From: Candidatus Daviesbacteria bacterium GW2011_GWA2_42_7
Lineage (GTDB): Bacteria > Patescibacteriota > Microgenomatia > Daviesbacterales > UBA10151
DNA length: 11,481 nucleotides
Direction of reading: 5' to 3'
Assembly: GCA_000997105.1 (NCBI GenBank)
Contig: LCEJ01000009.1
Location: 1 to 11,481 of the forward strand
Under the pieces are notes generated by a model that was not told where the DNA came from, made no database searches, and saw only the letters and a program-made list of their open reading frames with translations. Position 1 is the first letter of the stretch. Every line of letters begins with the position of its first letter. Below are positions 5,281-11,481 of this stretch, piece by piece. Made by a program: the position numbers and the translations under genes.

Positions 5281-6807
5281 ATGAGAAATAATTTTTTACA
5301 AAAACCTTTTTTTTGGGTATGTATAATTTTTGCCGCAGCTGCAACCTTCCGGATCTTTTCCTTGGACCTTTTAGAGTTTAAATATGATGAGGCATTTACA
5401 GTTTTTGAACTCACCCAATTTTATGCCCATCCTTACCTAATGCAGGTGGGTTCTCCACAAAGCACAGGAGTCTACAACCCCCCGCTTTTTAACTACCTAA
5501 TGATTATTCTCTCTGTCCTCTCCCGGGATCCGGTATTTTTAAGTTTTGTAATTGCGCTTATAAATACCATTTCAGTGGTAATTTTTTATCTGGTAATAAG
5601 AAAGTTTTTAGGGAATCATATTGCTGTTTTTTCGTCGCTTACACTTGCTTTGTCACCGTGGAGTATTATTTTTTCCCGTAAAATTTGGATTCCCGATTTA
5701 ATTTTACCGTTTATGGTTATGTTTTTGTATTTTTTCATGAAGCGTTCTTATCTGCCACTTTTTATAACCCTGGCACTTCTTATTCAAATACATGCATCCG
5801 GGCTGTTCTTTGCTGCTACTACTGTTTTAGGGCTGATCTTAACCAGGGAGAGGTTTAACCTAAAGAAGGCTTTTATTGGTTTTGTTATTGGGTTTATTCC
5901 GGCAATCCCATACTTTATACGCCAATTAACCTCTGCCCCAATTTGCGTAGATTGTGTGGCATTTTTTAATTATCAATTTTCTGCCCGGACGTTTGATTTT
6001 GATAATCTAACCCGGGTTTTACAATTTAACAGCGGCTTACATTTTGAAAGCATATTAGGCAATGACTACCAGGCGTTTCTTACAACTTCTCCTGCCTTAA
6101 TGGTTTTAAACAGCTTATTTGCGGCTTTAATTATAGTTCCCTTAGGTGGGGCAATTTACATTATCGTATCAAGAAGGAAATATTTATATTTTGTTCTTCT
6201 TATGATAATTCTCCCGATGCTTTATTTTATTTCCCGGACACCCTCGTATATGCATTATTTTGCAATTTTGGTTCCCATTAGCGCTTTAATATATGGTTTA
6301 TCAATTAATTTCCTTTGGGAGGGTACTAAAAATAACTATGGTAAATTTTTGGCTGGCATACTTTTTACAAGTATTCTTACTCTTAACATTTTCTTCATAA
6401 TATCCTTTAATAAATTTGTTGCGGAACGGAAAGTAATTGACGGTGACTATGGATCCGTATTCCCAATAACCCGGGAGTTTGTGGAAGATAAGGTAAAGGA
6501 TTACCGCCTCTTAAAAGATTATGAGCTAATTAAGTCCTATGCATATATGTTTGCCAAACCGGAAATAATCCACGGTAAGTTGGGTGAACTTTTTATCAGA
6601 GGGGGGAATGCCAATCTGGCAATTGCCGAGTTTAAAAAAGCCCTGGAGGTAAACCCGAAGGATACTTTTTCCAGGAGTAATTTGGTATACATTTATATAA
6701 TAACCGGGAAAGAGGATGGTGCCCAAAAAGAGCTGACAACCCTAGAAACTTTTGACAGCACCGCGTCGGCAAAACTAAAAACCTTTTTTGAGAGTGTTAA
6801 AAAATAA
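5281..6807 (+). CDS. GT-C family membrane glycosyltransferase (PMT/ArnT-like) with short C-terminal TPR
   Basis: A 508-residue protein. After the first span (about 10-28) the loop carries LEFKYDEAFTV with D36-E37, the acidic pair expected in the first extracytoplasmic loop of PMT/ArnT-type GT-C enzymes, and Y65-NPPLFNYL, matching the aromatic/Pro segment that precedes the second span. About nine more spans reach to roughly residue 385. A loop with ICVDC could form a disulfide. Residues about 430-500 form one or two TPR units (LGELFIRGGNANLAIAEFKK). The expected reaction is transfer of a sugar from a polyprenyl-phosphate donor on the outer face of the membrane; acceptor and sugar unknown. The start is set by AGGAG six bases upstream. 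The stop overlaps the next start by one base (TAATG), so the two are co-translated. Confidence 0.83.
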   Translation: MRNNFLQKPFFWVCIIFAAAATFRIFSLDLLEFKYDEAFTVFELTQFYAHPYLMQVGSPQSTGVYNPPLFNYLMIILSVLSRDPVFLSFVIALINTISVVIFYLVIRKFLGNHIAVFSSLTLALSPWSIIFSRKIWIPDLILPFMVMFLYFFMKRSYLPLFITLALLIQIHASGLFFAATTVLGLILTRERFNLKKAFIGFVIGFIPAIPYFIRQLTSAPICVDCVAFFNYQFSARTFDFDNLTRVLQFNSGLHFESILGNDYQAFLTTSPALMVLNSLFAALIIVPLGGAIYIIVSRRKYLYFVLLMIILPMLYFISRTPSYMHYFAILVPISALIYGLSINFLWEGTKNNYGKFLAGILFTSILTLNIFFIISFNKFVAERKVIDGDYGSVFPITREFVEDKVKDYRLLKDYELIKSYAYMFAKPEIIHGKLGELFIRGGNANLAIAEFKKALEVNPKDTFSRSNLVYIYIITGKEDGAQKELTTLETFDSTASAKLKTFFESVKK

Positions 6808-8864
6808 TGAAACTATTACATATTTGGGAAAAAACCCGGGTACACCTAATAGTATTTACACTAAGCATTATTTTAACTACTGTCTTAACCTGGCCGTTTG
6901 TCCAAAACCTCACAACTTACTATACGGATTCCGGTGATTATACCGGTTTCGGCTCGATTCTTTATTGGAGCTTTGAATCGTTAATAAACGGCCGTATTTT
7001 TGATTTCCAGAGCTATTTTAACGGTTACCAGGTTTATCCAATGCCTTATGCTTTTACTTTTACAGACCATTTGTTTGTCCCTTCACTGATGTTCGGTATT
7101 GTATATATGTTTAGCCAAAATTATATCTTTTCTGTAAATTTTTTAAGTTTTATTTCGCTGGTATTTAGCTTTATCTCTTGCTTTTATGTACTTAACTACT
7201 TTGTTAAAAATTTTTATGCAAGTGTTATTGGTGCTGCAATTTTTACATTTAACCCAATAACTTTTGCCCAGTTTCCCCAGCATGCCTACCTTTTTAACCG
7301 GGTTTTTCTCCCCCCTCTTTTTCTGTTTACCTATAAGTTTTTTAAACTGCCCAATATAAAAGATGCATTTTTTATGGGGCTTTTTTTTACTTTGATATCC
7401 CTGACTGCAATTTATTACCAAATTTACACAATTTTTCTTCTAATGGTATTAGTGGGAATTTATGTATTAATAAATATATTAAGGAAAAACCTAAGCTATC
7501 TTTTTAAGATTTTAAAAAACGGCCTAATACTTATAATTTTCATTCCCACACTTCTCTACTTTAACCTGCCTTATCTCAAATTTAACGGCTTAGAGTTAGC
7601 TAAAAGATCTATTGACCAGAATATATATTATTCTGCCGTACTCGCAGATTGGTTTACTTCCACCACAAACAATTATCTATATAAAGATATTGGATATGCC
7701 TTTAATGAAAAAAGGGCAACGCTTGAAGAAAAAGATTTTATGTATCCGGAGGAGCACAGCTTGTTTTTAAACTTTATTCCGATGCTTTTATTTTCAGCAG
7801 CAATTTTTTACTTTTTCAGATGTTTAACACCTAAGGATAATTTAATGAGGAAGTTCTTTGCCTCTTATGCAACTTCCCCGATCCCTCTATTTATGACTAT
7901 TTTAATTATCACTTTTCTGATGACTTTTGGGCCTTTTTATTTGGGCTGGAATTCTTATGCAGGTGAAATAAGGCTCCCTTTTTATTATTTTTACCACTAT
8001 CTTCCCTTTGGGCAGGGAGTGCGTGTACCAACCCGTTTCCAGTTTATTTTTTACCTGCCTTTTGCGCTTTTTTGCGCCTATGGAGCTTTGTACTTTTTCA
8101 AAAACACAAGGAGGTTTACAATCCCGTTATTTATAATAATTTTAGGGCTGGTAGTTGTTGAAAATATTAACACTTTCTCTTTTGACCAGAGGTCTTACAT
8201 ACTACCTAAGGTAGAAAGGTTATCAGAAAACGGCGGACTTTCTTTCTTAAAGGATAAAGTTACTTTGCACTTGCCGATTATTTTTCCTGATTTTGCTGTG
8301 ACTGAGGGGGTTTATCACAACTGGAGGGTTATAACCGGTGAGAAAATAGTTAATATGTACAGTGGTTATTTGCCGCCTGACCATATAAAGTTGCTGATGA
8401 AATTAAAGGAAGGCGTGGGCCTTGAAGACTTAAAAAGACTTAAGGCGATTGGAGTAAATTATCTGGTAATACATAAAGATTTAATGGATGAGGGTTATTA
8501 CGAAAACAAAGTCCAAAAATATGATGAAATATACGAAAAAGGGGTGGTTTTTAATCAGGAAGATACCCGGGTAATAGACCTTAACAAATACGGTTTTGAT
8601 ATTAAAAGATGTGATTTTGATAAGGATCTGCAAATTAATTTTAACGAAGCGGTTGTTTCAGGGACATCGGAAAGGACAAAGATATTAACTATAAAAAATA
8701 GAAGTGATTGTTTTTATCCAAGTATTTATATGGACAGGTACAGGGAAATTAATGTCTATCAAAATTTCATTAAAGTTACCGTCCAGATTAAGATGCCCTA
8801 TCTTTTGGAACCATACCAGGAGGTAGTTTTAAGCGGGATCAACGGTGAGTTAAAAATTAAGTGA
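6807..8864 (+). CDS. GT-C-like multi-pass membrane protein with large C-terminal extracytoplasmic domain
   Basis: A 685-residue protein. The first span (about 12-31) is followed by a loop with TDSGDYTGFGS (D41, D44), the usual position of acidic residues in GT-C proteins. About ten spans follow. GQGVRVPTRFQF (R406, R410), just before a late span, resembles a G-x-R-x-P-x-R-F motif seen in YfhO-like and related membrane glycosyltransferase-like proteins. After the last span (about 436-453) some 230 residues face outside. They include HLPIIFPDF, HNWRVITGEKIVNMYSGYLPP and LKAIGVNYLVIHKD, a pattern I know from such ectodomains, then a probable beta-sandwich at about 600-685. Transferase activity is inferred, not shown. 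The gene starts within the previous stop codon (TAATG). It ends three bases from the convergent gene, leaving no room for a terminator outside coding sequence. Confidence 0.78.
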   Translation: MKLLHIWEKTRVHLIVFTLSIILTTVLTWPFVQNLTTYYTDSGDYTGFGSILYWSFESLINGRIFDFQSYFNGYQVYPMPYAFTFTDHLFVPSLMFGIVYMFSQNYIFSVNFLSFISLVFSFISCFYVLNYFVKNFYASVIGAAIFTFNPITFAQFPQHAYLFNRVFLPPLFLFTYKFFKLPNIKDAFFMGLFFTLISLTAIYYQIYTIFLLMVLVGIYVLINILRKNLSYLFKILKNGLILIIFIPTLLYFNLPYLKFNGLELAKRSIDQNIYYSAVLADWFTSTTNNYLYKDIGYAFNEKRATLEEKDFMYPEEHSLFLNFIPMLLFSAAIFYFFRCLTPKDNLMRKFFASYATSPIPLFMTILIITFLMTFGPFYLGWNSYAGEIRLPFYYFYHYLPFGQGVRVPTRFQFIFYLPFALFCAYGALYFFKNTRRFTIPLFIIILGLVVVENINTFSFDQRSYILPKVERLSENGGLSFLKDKVTLHLPIIFPDFAVTEGVYHNWRVITGEKIVNMYSGYLPPDHIKLLMKLKEGVGLEDLKRLKAIGVNYLVIHKDLMDEGYYENKVQKYDEIYEKGVVFNQEDTRVIDLNKYGFDIKRCDFDKDLQINFNEAVVSGTSERTKILTIKNRSDCFYPSIYMDRYREINVYQNFIKVTVQIKMPYLLEPYQEVVLSGINGELKIK

Positions 8865-8867
8865 GTT

Positions 8868-10415
8868 TTAGAACGTATAGATAATCACCTCGGGGTTTTT
8901 AAAAACAGGATGTAAAAATTTGTATTTTAAATCCATAGATTGGCTATTTGAAAGTGTGATATTTCTTTCCTCCGGGCCAAAAATAATATATGTAATCCCA
9001 GCTTCTTTAACAAATTCGGCTGCATCATCTTCGGAAAATTTATTGGAATAAAACATAATGATGTTATTAATCTTCTCTTCTGCATCAGGTGTTTGGAGTA
9101 AATGCCCGAAATAAACCTTATTATTTGTATTGGCCGGTATGTAATTGCCCATTGTATAAGATGCAAGGACACCGCTGCCTTTTGGAGTCTTGGTGTCTAA
9201 AAATTCCAGTGCTTCCCTTTCGGTTGATTTTAAGTAATACCAATGGTTATTATTTTCTACCTCGGCAACCCTTTTGTATGACATATAAAAACTTGAGAGG
9301 GGAAGAATTACCAGTAAAATGGAAATAAGAAACTTCTTTGAAAGATGTAATTTAGAAGATATTAATTCAAGGCTTAAAAGTGAAAGTATTACTGCCGGGA
9401 AAAAAAGGGCCCTAAGGTAAAACCTGGAAAAGCCAAATGGTAAAAATGATAAAAGCAGACTGCTAAAAAACCAGATATTTAGAAAAACTGTCGTCTTATC
9501 CTTCTTTAAATATATGGCCTGATAGACCATAAATATAGATATAATCCCGTAACCTAAAACTAACTGGAAAATATCAGGGTTATTAAGTTGTTGTGAAACC
9601 ACACCCGAAAACCCCTGACTACCTCTTAGGTGGTTTAGATAAATCAGGATAAACGGTATTACCAAAGAAGCGTTAATGAATACGTAAATAAACGGTTTTT
9701 TGTCGTTATTTTTTAAGAAAATTAAGAGTGAATAAAACCCACAGATTAATGCATAACTTAGAAAATAATAAGGGTAAAAGAGCATTAAAGGAAGTAAGGC
9801 TCCAAGTGAAAGTAGGTTAAAAAAAATCTTTTTTAGTGTTGCAGCTTTGAAAAAGAATATCAGTGAAAGGAGATAGAATATAATCCCCAATGCTTCATGT
9901 GGCCTTTGGAAGTGGCTGGCAAAAGTAAACCCGGTAATGAATAGGTCTCCTGACTGGATGGACGGAAAAAATAACCACCCTACTCCCCCGCCTAAAGCTA
10001 TTAGGGTTGTAGCAATAAGGATTTCAAAATTCCTGGAAAAGAAAATTTTTGCCAGTCCCAATATAGTTATAAGCAGTAGGAAGCCAAAAATAATTGCCAG
10101 GAAGTAGAATGATAAATATGGGGGAACAGACGGAAAGATGTAGCCCGATAAAGTATAGATAGGGTACATTAAAACAGGGGTATGCCCTTCGGTTGTGTAA
10201 CTGTTTGCAAGCAATATATTCCCCTGTTGCCCCCATTTGATAGCTGACACATAAACATTAATATCCCAGGGGTCAAACCAGGAGGCTTGGCCGGAAAAAC
10301 TTTTGTCAGCAGGGGTATTTATGTAGGCATAATAATTTGGGAATGCATTAAGTCCCAAAACGATAAGTGAAATGGTTGTAAAAATAAGTACGCTGATAAT
10401 ATGACCTTTTATCAT
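8868..10415 (-). CDS. Multi-pass membrane protein with GT-C-type loop motif and C-terminal ectodomain
   Basis: A 515-residue protein. I start it at the ATG at 10415, which has GGAG ten bases upstream; a GTG at 10436 adds seven residues but has no ribosome-binding site. After the first span (about 5-22) the loop reads SWFDPWDINVYVSAIKWG with D48 and D51, a GT-C-like acidic motif. About ten spans follow, with HFQRPHEAL (H168-E174) in a loop that may be functional. From about 375 to the end is an extracytoplasmic domain: EREALEFLDTKTPKGSGVLA, NYIPANTNNKVYFGHLLQTP and AGITYIIFGPEER. I have seen this ending in uncharacterised bacterial membrane proteins annotated as glycosyltransferase-like. The substrate is unknown and catalysis unproven. 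It follows the gene ending at 10458 with a 42-bp gap, so both are probably one minus-strand operon. Confidence 0.75.
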   Translation of the reverse strand: MIKGHIISVLIFTTISLIVLGLNAFPNYYAYINTPADKSFSGQASWFDPWDINVYVSAIKWGQQGNILLANSYTTEGHTPVLMYPIYTLSGYIFPSVPPYLSFYFLAIIFGFLLLITILGLAKIFFSRNFEILIATTLIALGGGVGWLFFPSIQSGDLFITGFTFASHFQRPHEALGIIFYLLSLIFFFKAATLKKIFFNLLSLGALLPLMLFYPYYFLSYALICGFYSLLIFLKNNDKKPFIYVFINASLVIPFILIYLNHLRGSQGFSGVVSQQLNNPDIFQLVLGYGIISIFMVYQAIYLKKDKTTVFLNIWFFSSLLLSFLPFGFSRFYLRALFFPAVILSLLSLELISSKLHLSKKFLISILLVILPLSSFYMSYKRVAEVENNNHWYYLKSTEREALEFLDTKTPKGSGVLASYTMGNYIPANTNNKVYFGHLLQTPDAEEKINNIIMFYSNKFSEDDAAEFVKEAGITYIIFGPEERNITLSNSQSMDLKYKFLHPVFKNPEVIIYTF

Positions 10416-10457
10416 GTTATGTTTACTCCAGTACACGAGAGTATCAGAATATTGTAG

Positions 10458-11481
10458 TTACCACCAAACATTGCCTTGTGATTTTTGGTAATGATCCTGT
10501 GCTGCTGAGATTTGCAGAAAATCCGTGCTTCTGCCGTAAATATTGGCCAGGATCAGGTTCCCGATAGGGCTATCCGGGAAGATCTCGAGAGATTTTTTAG
10601 CGAAAGCCTCGGCTGGTTTTACGTAGCCTGTGTTAAGCAAAAAAATACTTAATTTAAGATACGGAACATGGTCTGAAAACCTAAAACTTTCCGGTGTGAG
10701 ATTTTCCAGGGTTATCTTCACTAAGTTTTTTTGTGTAACAATATCATTTTTTACCAGAATAATCATAAAGTCATCTATAAAAACTATACTCCAATCCGGA
10801 TTTTGGGTGATAGTTTTAAGGAAGCTTCCGGCCCAAGGTGTTTGGTCTGTATAGGAAAAAATAATAGTTTGGAATTTTATTTTCTCATTAATGCTTTGAA
10901 AAGCTTTGGGATCTTCCTGTATTGGGATATAAACCTCTTTGAAAAATTCCTTAGGATAGGCTTCGGGTCGGCCATCCACAAAAACTTTGTAACCGGGGAA
11001 TCCTCTATAGATAATGTAACTCCCGATATCAAAATTGTTAAATATTGGCTGAGGTAAATCATTTGCCAGCATAAAGTCTGTTGCCTTTTTAATGTGTTCT
11101 ATTGAATTTACCTCAACTTTATAATCACGGTCGGAATATTTATAGTATTCTCCTGAAAGGTAAAAAATAGATTCTCCTATAATCAGCAATGAAACAATCC
11201 CTATTGGAATATAAAGCCATTTAGGCGCTTTAAAGCTCCCGAAATTTTGGATTACCCCCGGTAATGAGATGAAAACGAGATAAGGGAAGCTCCTGATGTG
11301 GATTACAGAAAGCATTAAACCTAACAGGCAAAGGAATAAGTTTTTAACTGAAAGGGTGTGGCGGAAAGCCCCGGTAAAAATAGAGATAATAATAAGAGCC
11401 CACGAGAGTTTAACAAATAAAAAATTGGGATCCCTGAAATTTAAGCTTTCCAGTAAAAATAAATTCTGGTTTTCGGCAATA
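10458..11481 (-). CDS. Membrane protein with VDGRPE motif and C-terminal TPR-like tail (partial, 5' end outside window)
   Basis: The frame stays open to the right edge, so the N-terminal part and true start are missing; 340 residues are visible. The ATG at 11315 is internal, because hydrophobic sequence continues upstream of it in frame. The visible part has about three membrane spans (the last near residues 90-107). An extracytoplasmic domain follows with FDIGSYIIYRGFPGYKVFVDGRPEAYP (split here as NNFDIGSYIIYRG and YKVFVDGRPEAYP, D169-E173 of the visible part). Next are strands around FQTIIFSYTD and WSIVFIDDFMIILV, and finally about 70 residues with a TPR-like repeat (LLNTGYVKPAEAFAKKSLEI). 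The VDGR segment recurs in ectodomains of uncharacterised membrane proteins and may bind a sugar or lipid, but this is inference. Upstream and probably co-transcribed with the gene at 8868-10415. Confidence 0.7.
   Translation of the reverse strand, partial: IAENQNLFLLESLNFRDPNFLFVKLSWALIIISIFTGAFRHTLSVKNLFLCLLGLMLSVIHIRSFPYLVFISLPGVIQNFGSFKAPKWLYIPIGIVSLLIIGESIFYLSGEYYKYSDRDYKVEVNSIEHIKKATDFMLANDLPQPIFNNFDIGSYIIYRGFPGYKVFVDGRPEAYPKEFFKEVYIPIQEDPKAFQSINEKIKFQTIIFSYTDQTPWAGSFLKTITQNPDWSIVFIDDFMIILVKNDIVTQKNLVKITLENLTPESFRFSDHVPYLKLSIFLLNTGYVKPAEAFAKKSLEIFPDSPIGNLILANIYGRSTDFLQISAAQDHYQKSQGNVWW

Noticed and set aside
8895..8906. Palindrome GTTTTTAAAAAC near the convergent ends at 8864/8868 as a bidirectional terminator
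   Set aside because: It lies inside the coding sequence of the minus-strand gene, has no GC-rich stem and no room for a loop, and AT-rich palindromes of this kind are common by chance.
10416..10436. GTG start giving a 522-residue version of the 8868-10415 protein
   Set aside because: There is no Shine-Dalgarno site before the GTG, whereas the ATG at 10415 has GGAG ten bases upstream and is followed directly by the first membrane span.
10458..11315. Reading the right-edge gene as a complete 285-residue protein starting at 11315
   Set aside because: The frame continues without a stop to the window edge and encodes further hydrophobic membrane sequence, so the ATG is internal.
1..11481. CRISPR array, tRNA, insertion sequence or prophage signs
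   Set aside because: No regularly spaced direct repeats of 20-40 bp, no cloverleaf-like segments, no transposase or phage-type reading frames and no target-site duplications were seen on reading the window.

Overview
The window looks like chromosomal DNA from an AT-rich bacterium, most likely of the Candidate Phyla Radiation (Patescibacteria, Microgenomates-like). The grounds are indirect. There is a DUF5674 protein of a kind common in those genomes, an accompanying short protein of a type I associate with them, many near-leaderless starts, and a dense set of divergent multi-pass GT-C-like membrane proteins carrying ectodomains or TPR tails. TGA is used as a normal stop, so this is not a TGA-recoded lineage such as Gracilibacteria/SR1. 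No tRNA, rRNA, CRISPR array or insertion sequence was recognised.

Layout. Positions 1-1214 (minus strand, running off the left edge) encode a secreted right-handed beta-helix protein that closely resembles the periplasmic mannuronan C5-epimerase AlgG, including its YG-x-DPHD active-site motif. A 263-bp divergent intergenic region (1215-1477) with a perfect inverted repeat and helically phased short repeats separates it from a Crp/Fnr-type regulator (1478-2167, plus strand). Next come a small membrane/coiled-coil protein (2147-2398, minus) and, divergent from it, a plus-strand run of three small genes: DUF5674 protein (2438-2776), a short helical protein (2825-3097) and a Nudix hydrolase (3099-3572).

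The right two thirds hold five large membrane proteins. A TMTC-like glycosyltransferase with C-terminal TPRs (3552-5249, minus) diverges across only 31 bp from a two-gene plus-strand operon: a PMT/ArnT-like GT-C protein with a short TPR tail (5281-6807), then a GT-C-like protein with a large extracytoplasmic domain (6807-8864, coupled by TAATG). Converging on these is a minus-strand pair: a protein with a GT-C-type loop motif and C-terminal ectodomain (8868-10415), preceded by the C-terminal part of another membrane protein with a VDGRPE motif and a TPR-like tail (10458-11481, running off the right edge).

Taken together, the region reads as a cell-surface glycan or glycoprotein locus. Lipid-linked-sugar-dependent membrane transferases would build or attach surface sugars, and a secreted epimerase would modify a uronate polymer (or a related polymer) outside the membrane. 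The Crp/Fnr-type regulator sits where it could control the epimerase and itself. The substrates are inference; no sugar-nucleotide synthesis genes are visible here. Coding density is very high: two convergent gene pairs overlap by 21 bp each and no convincing intrinsic terminator was found.
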